DNA from: Marinilabiliales bacterium
Lineage (GTDB): Bacteria > Bacteroidota > Bacteroidia > Bacteroidales > UBA12077
Assembly: GCA_002869305.1 (NCBI GenBank)
Contig: PKTC01000267.1
Location: 1-21,408, forward strand
Direction of reading: 5' to 3'
Length of the DNA stretch: 21,408 nucleotides
The notes beneath the pieces were generated by a model. That model made no database searches. It was given only the letters and a program-made list of their open reading frames with translations, and had not been told where the DNA came from. Positions 1 through 7,567 of this stretch are shown piece by piece (within the stretch, counting starts at the first letter, position 1; each line of letters opens with the position of its first letter). Made by a program: the position numbers and the translations under genes.

Positions 1-320
1 AATAATTCATGAAACATAAGAGTTACATACCCTCCCATTGAGTGACCAATCATGAAACATTTTTTAATTCCAAGTATTTTTAAAGACTCTGCAATCATTA
101 CAGAAATTTCTTTCATACTATGTTTTTCAGCGAGAATATCACTATTTCCATGACCAGGTATGTCAAAACAAATTACTTGATGAGTTTTGGAAAGCTCCGT
201 TGCAAAACCTTCCCATATATCTATGGATTCTAAATATCCATGAAGTAAAACAATAACAGGTCCATTACCCGTATCGGTGTAGCAAATTTTATTGTTTTGA
301 ACAACAAGGTGTTTTTTCAT
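1..320 (-). CDS. Alpha/beta hydrolase, partial (C-terminus beyond window edge)
   Basis: The first 106 codons of an alpha/beta-fold hydrolase; the rest lies beyond position 1. The N-terminal strand carries VLLHGYLES with the oxyanion-hole HG at residues 27-28. A second conserved block reads FDIPGHGNSD near residue 52. The nucleophile elbow GHSMGG puts the catalytic Ser at residue 94. The acid and His of the triad are not in view. This family acts on esters, amides or other small substrates, and the sequence does not show which. There is no signal peptide, so it is probably cytoplasmic. The ATG overlaps the TGA stop of the upstream STAS-like gene (TGATG), so translation is probably coupled and the two genes share a transcript, probably with aminopeptidase P further upstream. 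The fold assignment is firm; the substrate is unknown. Confidence 0.9.
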   Translation of the reverse strand, partial: MKKHLVVQNNKICYTDTGNGPVIVLLHGYLESIDIWEGFATELSKTHQVICFDIPGHGNSDILAEKHSMKEISVMIAESLKILGIKKCFMIGHSMGGYVTLMFHEL

Positions 321-688
321 CAAGAATTTACCCATCTTTTTGCAGACTCATAGTCTGGGAAAACATTAGTAACCCAATTACTCTTTGCCATAATCTCATC
401 ATATTCAGTAGTGATTTCTTTCACATAATCACTTTGGGTTACAATTGCAATTTTCATATTTTTGTTAAAATCCGATTGAGATTTATCCATCACACCTATA
501 ATACTTATGTCATAAGAGGTTATTTTAAAATCATCGATATCAAGAAAATCAAAAATTTGAAAATGAATCGATTCAAAATTTGCATTACTGATAACATAAT
601 TATTTGCGTCAATCAAATCTTGTGCATTTACAATTCCATGGAATTTTACATAAACACCCTTTTGGTCCCATTTAATGTTAAAAGTCAT
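320..688 (-). CDS. STAS/SpoIIAA-like small protein
   Basis: A 122-residue protein without signal peptide or membrane segment. Its pattern fits the SpoIIAA-like / STAS-related family: a short N-terminal beta hairpin (FNIKWDQKGVYVKFHG), a helix, a central hydrophobic strand ending in the acidic FDFLDIDDF, a second strand MKIAIVT (about residues 78-84), and the family-like C-terminal helix FPDYESAKRWVNS. Such proteins are small cytoplasmic alpha/beta domains, sometimes regulatory or lipid-binding; no specific role can be read here. It lies 60 bp after aminopeptidase P and overlaps the start of the alpha/beta hydrolase, so the three genes look like an operon. The family call rests on overall pattern and the C-terminal motif and is moderately sure; the reading frame itself looks real. 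Confidence 0.72.
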   Translation of the reverse strand: MTFNIKWDQKGVYVKFHGIVNAQDLIDANNYVISNANFESIHFQIFDFLDIDDFKITSYDISIIGVMDKSQSDFNKNMKIAIVTQSDYVKEITTEYDEIMAKSNWVTNVFPDYESAKRWVNS

Positions 689-748
689 ATCACATATTAT
701 TATATTGATATATAAGTGCCCAATGGCAGTAAAGGTTCATTTAATTTT

Positions 749-2038
749 TTATTTTGAGGCCATCAGTTTTTCAATTTCATCTACTTCTCTTGGAATATGT
801 TCCATTAGATCAATAGGCTTAAGATTTACAATTACGTCATTTTCAATTCTAATTCCAATATTTTCTTCCCGTATGTAAATTCCAGGTTCACAAGTTAAAA
901 CCATTCCATCTTCTAAGACATTAGTTCTCTCTCCAACATCATGAACATCAAGGCCAATAAAATGGCAGGTTCCATGAGGATAATACTTTTTAACTAAGGG
1001 ATTCTTTTCGTCTTGTTTTTCTACGTCTTCTTGAGTATATAATCCAAGCTTAATGTGCTCCTCTTGTAATAACTTTTCAACTCTTTCATTTACTCTATTG
1101 ATTGTAGTTCCTGGAGTAAGCCAGCTAATTGCTTTTTTCATTACTCGTAAAACGGCTTCATAACATTCCTTTTGTCTTGGTGTAAATTTTCCATTAACAG
1201 GAATTGTCCTGGTGCAATCAGCTGCATAATTTGCATATTCAGCACCAAAATCCATCAGAAGCAAATCGCCATCTTTACAAATCTTATTGTTTTCAATATA
1301 GTGCAAAACACATGCACTTTTGCCGCTTGCAATGATTGGAGGATAGGCATGACCTGTAGCTTTGTTCCATAAAAATGCATGTGTTATTTCTGCTTCAACT
1401 TCATATTCTGTAACTCCTGGTTTGACAAACTTTAATATCCTATCAAAAGCTTTTGCAGTTATATTGCATGCTTCTTTCATCAACTCTATTTCTTCAGTAT
1501 CCTTTTTCATTCTAAGATGTTTCATTAAAGGTGCCAGGCGCTCCAACTCATGAGCTGGAAATTCTTTTTTGATTTTTTCTACGAAGCGTTCGTCAGCCGA
1601 AAGAGTTTCTGATTTGAATTTAGGATTTTCATTTAAGTTCAAAAAAATAGAATCCGCATTAATAGCAAGATCCCTAAAAATGGTATTGAATTCAGTAATA
1701 TATTTTATTGTTTTAATGCCAGAAGTTTTATCCGCTTCATCCTTGGTGTATTTGTGCCCTTCCCAAACAGCTATTTTTTCGTTACTTTCTATTATAAAAA
1801 GAATTTCGCGTAAATCTTTATTCGGATGATTTGGGCATAAAGTAAGAATAGTTTTTTCTTGATCAATCCCTGTTAAATAAAATAAATCGGAGCTTTGGCG
1901 AAAGGGAAAATATTGATCACCGTTTCTATGCATCTGGTCATTAGAGTGTATTACAACCAAAGAATTGGGCTGTAAGCACTTCATTACTTTTTTTCTGTTT
2001 CTTTCGAATAATGAGCTGTTTAGCTGAGGATACTTCAT
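749..2038 (-). CDS. pepP: Xaa-Pro aminopeptidase (aminopeptidase P, M24B), first copy
   Basis: A 429-residue metallopeptidase that removes the N-terminal residue from peptides with proline in second position; probably cytoplasmic. The N-terminal half (about 1-140) is the aminopeptidase P N-domain, including FPFRQSSDLFYLTGI. The C-terminal half (about 180-425) is the pita-bread catalytic domain. All five expected metal ligands are visible: D263 and D274 (MDFGAEYANYAADCTRT), H359 (GTCHFIGLDVHD), E384 (CEPGIYI) and E399 (RIENDVIV). The length suits the E. coli PepP class. It leads a probable three-gene minus-strand operon with the STAS-like and hydrolase genes, and is divergent from the sdh operon across 142 bp. 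A second, longer paralog lies at 13091-14482. The start is the only sensible ATG. The family assignment is very secure. Confidence 0.95.
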   Translation of the reverse strand: MKYPQLNSSLFERNRKKVMKCLQPNSLVVIHSNDQMHRNGDQYFPFRQSSDLFYLTGIDQEKTILTLCPNHPNKDLREILFIIESNEKIAVWEGHKYTKDEADKTSGIKTIKYITEFNTIFRDLAINADSIFLNLNENPKFKSETLSADERFVEKIKKEFPAHELERLAPLMKHLRMKKDTEEIELMKEACNITAKAFDRILKFVKPGVTEYEVEAEITHAFLWNKATGHAYPPIIASGKSACVLHYIENNKICKDGDLLLMDFGAEYANYAADCTRTIPVNGKFTPRQKECYEAVLRVMKKAISWLTPGTTINRVNERVEKLLQEEHIKLGLYTQEDVEKQDEKNPLVKKYYPHGTCHFIGLDVHDVGERTNVLEDGMVLTCEPGIYIREENIGIRIENDVIVNLKPIDLMEHIPREVDEIEKLMASK

Positions 2039-2074
2039 AACTTAGAACAGTTTTAAATTAATGTTATTGTGCTT

Positions 2075-2133
2075 ATAAACATTGTATATATGTTTATTAG
2101 AAAATATATTTGTCTATAAACATATATATGTTT
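2075..2133. promoter_or_regulatory. Two AAACAT/ATGTTT palindromes at the sdh promoter
   Basis: The first site (2075-2097) is ATAAACAT, 7 bases, ATGTTTAT, a perfect 8-bp inverted repeat. The second (2118-2133) is AAACATATATATGTTT, a perfect 16-bp palindrome. The two are near-direct repeats of each other with a 3-base length difference, and their centres are about 39.5 bp apart, close to four helical turns. The first overlaps the -33 region of the sdh promoter and the second lies just after its -7 box, which is the usual arrangement for an operator pair. They could also be chance in AT-rich DNA. No regulator can be named. Confidence 0.5.
2082..2112 (+). promoter_or_regulatory. Promoter of the sdhCAB operon
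   Basis: A Bacteroidota-type primary promoter: -33 element TTG at 2082-2084, 20-base spacer, and an exact -7 element TATATTTG at 2105-2112. Transcription should start about 7 bases downstream, near 2119, giving a leader of about 60 nt before the sdhC ATG. It is the only full TAnnTTTG match with acceptable spacing in this intergenic region. Confidence 0.6.
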
Positions 2134-2180
2134 CGAATTAATTACAAGTTAAAAATAATGTTCTACAAAAAATCTATTCT

Positions 2181-2855
2181 ATGACCAAATTTTTCACTTC
2201 ATCCATTGGACAAAAATTTTTCATGAGTATAACTGGATTATTTCTCATGGTATTTTTAATGGTCCACTTAACAATAAATTCTTTATTGCTTTTTGGAGAT
2301 GGTACTTTATTTAACGTTGCTGCAAATTTTATGAGCAGTAATCCGCTAATGAAAGTTGTCGAGCCAATACTAGCATTGGGATTTATTTTGCATATTATTT
2401 ATGCTGCTTACATCACACTAAAAAACATGAAGGCAAGGCCTCAGGGTTATAAAGTGGCTAGTAAGACAAAGGCTTCTTGGGCTTCAAAAAACATGTTTAT
2501 TTTAGGCGCTTTGATTTTCATTTTTCTAGCGATTCACTTAGCTAATTTTTTCTGGAAAATTAAGTTTGGAACCGTTGAAACAACTCATGTAGAAGGACAG
2601 GAATTACATAATGTGTATGCATTGGTAGCCGGATTATTCAAAGGCTGGTGGTGGTATAACGTGTTGTATATGCTTGGAGCAATTTTCTTGTTTCTTCACC
2701 TTACACATGGATTTTGGTCTGCATTTCAGACAATTGGTTGGAACAACGAAAAATGGATTCGCCGATTTAAGACAATTGGATACATTTATGCAATTATTAT
2801 TGCAGGTGGATTCGCCTTTATTCCATTGTATTTCTTATTAAAATTCGTTGTGTAG
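2181..2855 (+). CDS. sdhC: Succinate dehydrogenase/fumarate reductase, cytochrome b subunit
   Basis: A 224-residue integral membrane protein that anchors the flavoprotein and iron-sulfur subunits and passes electrons to or from menaquinone. Five membrane segments can be seen at about 12-34, 58-80, 104-126, 155-178 and 196-222, as in the single-subunit, di-haem b anchors of Bacteroidota and epsilonproteobacterial fumarate reductases. Candidate haem ligands inside these segments are H29, H71, H119 and H173 or H176. It is the first gene of sdhCAB and is followed 33 bp later by sdhA. From sequence alone the direction of catalysis (succinate oxidation or fumarate reduction) cannot be decided; frdC would be an equally good name. 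The family assignment is secure from both topology and operon context. Confidence 0.95.
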   Translation: MTKFFTSSIGQKFFMSITGLFLMVFLMVHLTINSLLLFGDGTLFNVAANFMSSNPLMKVVEPILALGFILHIIYAAYITLKNMKARPQGYKVASKTKASWASKNMFILGALIFIFLAIHLANFFWKIKFGTVETTHVEGQELHNVYALVAGLFKGWWWYNVLYMLGAIFLFLHLTHGFWSAFQTIGWNNEKWIRRFKTIGYIYAIIIAGGFAFIPLYFLLKFVV

Positions 2856-2888
2856 TTAAATTGAGTATAAAATTGTAATATATATACT

Positions 2889-4808
2889 ATGAGTAAATTA
2901 GATGCTAAAATACCGGAAGGCCCATTAGCCGAGAAATGGTCAAAATATAAAGCTACCCAAAAGCTGGTAAGTCCAAACAATAGAAAAAAATTAGATATTA
3001 TAGTCGTTGGAACGGGAATTGCAGGTGCACCAGCAGCAGCTTCATTAGCTGAGATGGGTTATAATGTAAAAGTGTTCTGTTTTCAGGACTCTCCTCGCAG
3101 AGCTCACTCTGTAGCTGCTCAGGGAGGTATTAATGCCGCAAGAAATAACAAAAATGATGGAGATAGTGTTTATCGTTTATTTTATGATACCATTAAAGGT
3201 GGCGATTACCGTGCTCGAGAAGCAAATGTTTATCGTGTTGCTGAAGTAAGTAGCAATGTTATCGACCAACTTACCGCTCAAGGAGTTCCGTTTGCACGTG
3301 AATATGGAGGAACTTTAGCTAACAGAACATTTGGTGGAGTTCAGGTTTCACGTACGAACTATGCTCAAGGGCAAACCGGACAACAGGTTTTACTTGGTGG
3401 ATATTCTGCACTTAAACGTCAAGTTGCACTGGGCAAAGCAAAAATGTATAGTCGTCAACAAATGTTAGATGTTGTTATTATAGATGGTAAGGCGAGAGGT
3501 ATCATTACACGTAATTTAGTTACTGGTGAAATTGAAAGACATGCTGCGCATTGCGTTGTATTAGCTACTGGCGGCTATGGAACTATTTATTACCTATCAA
3601 CTCTCGCAGTACAATCAAATGCTTCTGCTGCTATGCAAGCATTTAGAAAAGGTGCATTTTTTGGAAATCCTAGTTTTATTCAAATTCACCCAACATGTAT
3701 TCCTGTATTGAATGAGTATCAATCAAAACTCACGTTAATGTCGGAATCATTAAGAAACGATGGAAGAATTTGGGTTCCAAAAGCTGAAGGAGATAAACGT
3801 AAACCAAAAGAAATTCCTGATGAAGAAAGAGATTATTTCTTAGAAAGAAGATATCCTGCATTTGGAAACCTAGTTCCTCGTGATGTTGCATCACGCGCTG
3901 CTAAAGAACGTTGCGACAATGGTTTTGGAGTTGGTAAAACCGGATTGGCTGTATATTTGGATTTCAGAGATGCAGTTGCTAAACAAGGTAAAAAAGTAAT
4001 TAAAAATAAGTATGGCAACCTATTCGCAATGTATGAAAAAATTACTGGCGATAGTCCTTACGAAACTCCAATGATGATATATCCTGCTGGTCACTATACT
4101 ATGGGTGGTCTTTGGGTTGATTACAATTTACAAACTACAATTCCTGGCTTATTTGCAATTGGCGAAGCTAATTTTTCTGATCATGGAGCAAACCGTTTAG
4201 GAGCTAATTCATTGTTGCAAGGTGCAGCTGACGGTTATTTCATAGCTCCTTACACAGTTTCAAATTATCTTGCTGATGAAATTTCAAATAAAGTACCTTC
4301 AACGGATTCACCTGAGTTTGTTGAAGCCGAGAATGGTGTAAAAGATAATCTTGAAAAATTCTTAAGTATTAATGGTACTAAAACTGCTACATCCTTTCAT
4401 AAGCGCTTAGGTCATATTATGTGGACATATGCTGGAATGCAGCGAAACGAAGAAGGTTTAAAGAAAGCACAAGCCGAAATTGCTGACCTGAAAAAAGAAT
4501 TTTGGAGTGATTTAAAAATTCCTGGCAAAGTCGATGAAATAAATCAGGAACTTGAAAAAGCAAGTAGAGTTGCCGACTTCATTGATCTGGCAGCACTGAT
4601 TGTTACTGATGCGTTAAATAGAAAAGAATCGTGTGGTGCACATTATAGAGAAGAAAGTAGAACCGAGGGTGGTGAAGCAATGCGTATAGACAAAGATTAT
4701 TCATTTGTAGCTGCATGGGAATATCAAGGTGATGATAAAGAACCAAAACTACATAAGGAAGAATTGAAGTTTGAAAACGTTGAAGTAAAAGTTAGGAGTT
4801 ATAAATAG
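2889..4808 (+). CDS. sdhA: Succinate dehydrogenase/fumarate reductase, flavoprotein subunit
   Basis: The 639-residue catalytic subunit interconverting succinate and fumarate at the cytoplasmic face of the membrane. The FAD-binding Rossmann motif GTGIAGAPAA is at residues 41-50. The covalent-FAD histidine is H73 in RRAHSVAAQGG. Substrate-site residues are visible: H267 (IQIHPT), E286 (SESLRNDG), R331 (LVPRDVASR, the likely catalytic arginine), H402 (GHYTMGG) and R436 (DHGANRLGANSLLQ). The C-terminal helical domain runs to the end. Length and motifs fit the Bacteroidota FrdA/SdhA class with di-haem anchors. It sits between sdhC and sdhB, and the 96-bp gap to sdhB holds a repeat element (4813-4886) not expected in a tight operon. 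No defect is visible. Confidence 0.97.
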   Translation: MSKLDAKIPEGPLAEKWSKYKATQKLVSPNNRKKLDIIVVGTGIAGAPAAASLAEMGYNVKVFCFQDSPRRAHSVAAQGGINAARNNKNDGDSVYRLFYDTIKGGDYRAREANVYRVAEVSSNVIDQLTAQGVPFAREYGGTLANRTFGGVQVSRTNYAQGQTGQQVLLGGYSALKRQVALGKAKMYSRQQMLDVVIIDGKARGIITRNLVTGEIERHAAHCVVLATGGYGTIYYLSTLAVQSNASAAMQAFRKGAFFGNPSFIQIHPTCIPVLNEYQSKLTLMSESLRNDGRIWVPKAEGDKRKPKEIPDEERDYFLERRYPAFGNLVPRDVASRAAKERCDNGFGVGKTGLAVYLDFRDAVAKQGKKVIKNKYGNLFAMYEKITGDSPYETPMMIYPAGHYTMGGLWVDYNLQTTIPGLFAIGEANFSDHGANRLGANSLLQGAADGYFIAPYTVSNYLADEISNKVPSTDSPEFVEAENGVKDNLEKFLSINGTKTATSFHKRLGHIMWTYAGMQRNEEGLKKAQAEIADLKKEFWSDLKIPGKVDEINQELEKASRVADFIDLAALIVTDALNRKESCGAHYREESRTEGGEAMRIDKDYSFVAAWEYQGDDKEPKLHKEELKFENVEVKVRSYK

Positions 4809-4812
4809 TATG

Positions 4813-4886
4813 TAGATGTGAGACTTGAGATATGAGACACAAAGAAGTAAATCTTTATACTCGATACTCATATCTTGATACTAATA
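4813..4886 (-). repeat. MITE-like deleted copy of the four-helix-bundle element
   Basis: This 74-bp stretch between sdhA and sdhB carries both end sequences of the element at 20099-20518, in the opposite orientation and without its gene. Its right end (4874-4886, CTTGATACTAATA) is an exact 13-base reverse complement of 20099-20111. Its left end (4813-4836) matches the reverse complement of 20495-20518 at 20 of 24 positions. The 10-mer TCTTGATACT (4873-4882) also occurs at 20487-20496. As RNA, 4825-4836 can pair with 4867-4878 (12 pairs, two of them G-U) around a 30-nt loop, so the operon transcript could carry a hairpin here. Confidence 0.7.
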
Positions 4887-4904
4887 ACTAAAAATCTAGA
4901 AAAA

Positions 4905-5654
4905 ATGAAAATAAAATTAAATATTTGGAAACAAGCGAATGCTAAAGCCAAAGGAAAATTTGAAAGATATGAATTAGATGGCGTGGATGCTGAAATGTCT
5001 TTCCTTGAAATGTTAGATTCCTTAAACGAAAAACTAATAAAAGAAGGGAAAGAACCAGTTGCTTTTGAGCACGATTGTCATGAAGCAATATGCGGATGCT
5101 GCAGCCTTTATATTAATGGTCATCCTCACGGACCAGGAAAAGAAACAGCCACATGCCAGGTTCACATGAGATCATTTAAAGATGGGGATACAATTACTGT
5201 TGAACCGTGGAGAGCAAAAAGTTTTCCTGTTCTAAAAGACTTAATGGTAGACCGAAAAGCATTTGATAAGTTAATGGCTGCAGGTGGGTTCATTTCAATT
5301 GACGCAGGCCAGGCACCAGATGCTAATTCAGTTCTAGTGGGTAAAATTGATGCAGATAAGGCATTTGATGCTGCTGCATGTATAGGTTGTGGTGCTTGTG
5401 TTGCAGCTTGTAAAAACTCTTCGGCAATGCTATTTGTTGCAGCAAAAGTTTCTCAATTAGCTTTATTACCGCAGGGTAAAGTTGAAGCTAAGAGAAGAGC
5501 ATTAAATATGGTTGCTAAAATGGATGAACTTGGATTCGGAAGTTGTACGAATACAGGTGCATGCGAAGCAGAATGTCCTAAAGGAATTGGAATAGATTTT
5601 ATCGCAAAATTAAACCGTGAATATTTAAGTGCATCTTTTTCTGAAGCAGAATAA
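4905..5654 (+). CDS. sdhB: Succinate dehydrogenase/fumarate reductase, iron-sulfur subunit
   Basis: A 249-residue electron-transfer subunit linking the flavin of SdhA to the haems of SdhC. The N-terminal ferredoxin domain binds [2Fe-2S] through C58, C63, C66 and C84, with an extra C65 in the CGCC stretch. The C-terminal domain has C159, C162, C165 (CIGCGACVAAC) and C224 for the [4Fe-4S] cluster, and C169, C214 and C220 for the [3Fe-4S] cluster. I chose the ATG at 4905, preceded by an A-rich leader; an in-frame TTG at 4875 would add ten residues translated from the repeat element and is not convincing. This is the last gene of sdhCAB, followed by a terminator at 5682. Confidence 0.96.
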   Translation: MKIKLNIWKQANAKAKGKFERYELDGVDAEMSFLEMLDSLNEKLIKEGKEPVAFEHDCHEAICGCCSLYINGHPHGPGKETATCQVHMRSFKDGDTITVEPWRAKSFPVLKDLMVDRKAFDKLMAAGGFISIDAGQAPDANSVLVGKIDADKAFDAAACIGCGACVAACKNSSAMLFVAAKVSQLALLPQGKVEAKRRALNMVAKMDELGFGSCTNTGACEAECPKGIGIDFIAKLNREYLSASFSEAE

Positions 5655-5681
5655 TAAAGTATTTCTATCATAATTAGAGCA

Positions 5682-5708
5682 TGTCTAAAATATTTAGGCA
5701 GGTTTTTT
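5682..5708 (+). terminator. Rho-independent terminator of the sdh operon
   Basis: An 8-bp stem, TGTCTAAA (5682-5689) with TTTAGGCA (5693-5700), contains one G-T pair and a 3-base loop. It is followed by GG and a run of six T. It lies 28 bp after the sdhB stop codon, where the operon should end. Confidence 0.65.
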
Positions 5709-5755
5709 GTTTTATAAATATGTAACCTAACATGTTTTATGAATTAAAATCAAGT

Positions 5756-6475
5756 ATGAGACAGATATATTTAGTAATGCTTTCTGTATTTTTCAGTTAT
5801 TCTCTTGATGCACAGAATGAGAAATTTTATAGCAATGAAGAATTAGTTGAGCTTTTAAATGAAGAAGTGCAAAAAGAAATTAATATAGTTCGACAGAATC
5901 CAGGACGATACCGTGATATTATGGAATTAGCTGGAAGGCTTGATCCCAAGCGATATGAAACAGGAGTTGAAGGAAGTTGGTTTGTAAAGGAGAAAAGTGA
6001 ATACTTTGTTTCCAGGATAACAACGCATGAAGGAATTTCAGCTTATAAAGAAGCAGATAGTTTCCTAAAAAAGCAACAAGCTATGAAAGCCTATAAGTTT
6101 AGTGAAGGATTAAAATTAGAAGCAAAAAAGCAATGTGAATACATTCAAAGAATTGGAATTTTAACGCATGCCAGGCCTAATGGACAAGGATTGGATTACG
6201 TAAAAAAACTAAAAGGCAATGGAATAAGATTGGTAGGCGAGGTTTTGGCGCAGTTAGATAATAGAATTACACCCGGTGAGTTTACAGAATCACAACTAAA
6301 AAATAAGATTGAAGAAATTGTACTAGGTTGGATTGTTGACGATGGAATTAAAGACCGGGGGCATCGAAAAGGGTTATTTCATGAAGCGCATAATTATTTT
6401 GGAGCATATTGCTTAATTGATAAAAATGGGACAGTAATTTGTGCGGTAGAATTTGCTACACTGCCCTTAGAATAA
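5756..6475 (+). CDS. Secreted CAP (SCP/PR1) domain protein
   Basis: About 239 residues from the ATG at 5756; an in-frame ATG at 5732 would add eight residues. The start at 5756 gives a compact signal peptide (MRQIYLVMLSVFFSYSLDAQ), so the protein is probably exported. The body has the CAP-superfamily pattern: an N-terminal helix with VQKEINIVRQNP, H138 in ILTHARPNG, E162 in LVGEVLA, and H203 in DRGHRKGLFH, followed by NYFGAYCLI and a final beta strand. These His/Glu residues form the cavity of CAP proteins. CAP domains have varied roles, and no enzymatic activity can be assigned here. It is 10 bp upstream of the interrupted L,D-transpeptidase gene, so the two are probably cotranscribed and may share a cell-envelope role. 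Confidence 0.8.
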   Translation: MRQIYLVMLSVFFSYSLDAQNEKFYSNEELVELLNEEVQKEINIVRQNPGRYRDIMELAGRLDPKRYETGVEGSWFVKEKSEYFVSRITTHEGISAYKEADSFLKKQQAMKAYKFSEGLKLEAKKQCEYIQRIGILTHARPNGQGLDYVKKLKGNGIRLVGEVLAQLDNRITPGEFTESQLKNKIEEIVLGWIVDDGIKDRGHRKGLFHEAHNYFGAYCLIDKNGTVICAVEFATLPLE

Positions 6476-6485
6476 ATTCTTAGTT

Positions 6486-7232
6486 ATGATTAGAATTCTT
6501 TTGATTTGTCAACTTATATTACTGTTCATCGTTCAAGATGTTGAATTTAAAAAAGATCAGTTAAGATATTCGCGTGTTAGGGAAGCATATTCTGAAAAAG
6601 AAAAAAATATGCTAAAACTTCTTAATGAGAACTCAATCAATATTAATGAACTTAGAATATACTTAAGAGCTTTTAAGGAAGAAAAGAAAATAGAACTTTG
6701 GGCAAAAAATAGTTTTGATAAAAAATATAAATTAATAAAGGAATATAAAATTTGCAGAATTTCAGGAGATTTGGGCCCCAAAAGAAAACAATGAGACAAA
6801 CAAATTCCGGAAGGCTTCTATCATATTAACAGGTTTAATCCATTTAGTAATTTTTACTTGTCGCTTGGTATCAATTATCCGAATAAATCAGATAAGATAC
6901 TTGGAGAAAAAGGTAACTTAGGAGGCGACATTTTTATTCATGGTTCATGCGTTACAATTGGATGTTTGCCAATAACAAATGATAGAATTGAAGAACTTTA
7001 TATTTTTTGTGTAGAAGCAAAGAACAGTGGTCAAAATACCATACCTGTTACTATTTTTCCAATTGAACTTACCCATGACAATTTTGACAAACTCAAACGT
7101 AAATATAACAATGACGCTGACAAAATGGGCTTGTGGGGAGATTTAAAAAAGGGATATGAACTTTTTAATGAAACAAAACAATTGCCAAGCATTGGATTTT
7201 TAAGTTCAGGCAGGCATACCATAACTATGTAA
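6486..7232 (+). pseudogene. YafK-like L,D-transpeptidase, interrupted by in-frame TGA
   Basis: Read through the TGA at 6792-6794, this frame encodes a 248-position protein close in length and layout to YafK-type L,D-transpeptidase-fold (YkuD) proteins, which act on peptidoglycan cross-links or attached proteins in the periplasm. Codons 1-20 form a hydrophobic export signal (MIRILLICQLILLFIVQDVE). The enzyme domain then runs through IELWAKN, CRISGDLGPKRKQ, the stop at codon 103, and on in the same frame as DKQIPEGFYHINRFNP. The catalytic motif IHGSCVTIGC puts the likely nucleophile at C160 (H152 nearby). Relatives have Gly where the stop lies (GDRQ.PEGFY), and GGA to TGA is one base change. 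No frameshift is needed. The first fragment (102 aa) lacks the active site and the second lacks an export signal. It is therefore called a pseudogene, although a base-call error would restore it. Confidence 0.8.
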
Positions 7233-7237
7233 ACCTA

Positions 7238-7510
7238 TTATTCAGATAAGGATTTATCCTTGAATACAATTCCAATTTTATTTTTAATGAGCAGCGCAGC
7301 AGATTTTGAGCAAATGTTGTTATGGCAAATTAAATTCACTTTCAGGTTGGCATCTTTTTCACGAATGGTATTTGCTTGTTCAATGATTTTGAGTGCATCT
7401 TTTTGAATTATTCGACTTTTAATGAGTTTAACAATACTAATATGGTTTTCGCTTGTCTTTTCGAGTTTAACTCTTGAGCTAAGTCCGTATCTATCATTAA
7501 TTTTGCACAT
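7238..7510 (-). CDS. Hypothetical small protein
   Basis: A 90-residue, basic, soluble-looking protein that I do not recognise. It has no signal peptide or membrane segment. The middle is a likely helix (KDALKIIEQANTIREKD), followed by a strand-like LKVNLICHNNICSKSAALL with two cysteines (C62 and C67 in ICHNNIC), which might bind metal or form a disulfide. It is convergent with the L,D-transpeptidase gene and 57 bp downstream of the DUF4249 gene on the same strand. A -7-like box at 7553-7560 could give it its own promoter. The even amino-acid composition and lack of an overlapping better frame favour a real gene, but it could be spurious. Confidence 0.5.
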   Translation of the reverse strand: MCKINDRYGLSSRVKLEKTSENHISIVKLIKSRIIQKDALKIIEQANTIREKDANLKVNLICHNNICSKSAALLIKNKIGIVFKDKSLSE

Positions 7511-7552
7511 GATTGAATATTTTTGAAGAATTGTTTAATTTTTTTGTAACCC

Positions 7553-7560
7553 CAAAATTA
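7553..7560 (-). promoter_or_regulatory. -7 box upstream of the small ORF
   Basis: On the minus strand this reads TAATTTTG, an exact match to the Bacteroidota -7 consensus TAnnTTTG, 42 bases before the ATG at 7510. No clear -33 element is seen at the right distance, so this is a weak call. Confidence 0.35.
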
Positions 7561-7567
7561 TGGCCTT

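Noticed and set aside
4875..4904. Longer sdhB start at TTG 4875
   Set aside because: The added residues come from the repeat element, and the ATG at 4905 gives the normal N-terminus.
6792..6794. UGA recoding (selenocysteine or alternative code)
   Set aside because: TGA is used as a normal stop nearby (at 320-322), relatives have Gly and not Cys at this place, and the TAA in the DUF4249 gene cannot be explained this way.
6786..6860. Frameshift in the L,D-transpeptidase gene
   Set aside because: Translation continues in the same frame on both sides of the TGA (KRKQ, stop, DKQIPEGFY), so a point change is enough and no indel is needed.
7247..7262. Hairpin AAGGA-TTTA-TCCTT as a bidirectional terminator
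   Set aside because: The stem is only 5-6 bp, has no T-tract on either side, and lies partly inside the small minus-strand ORF.
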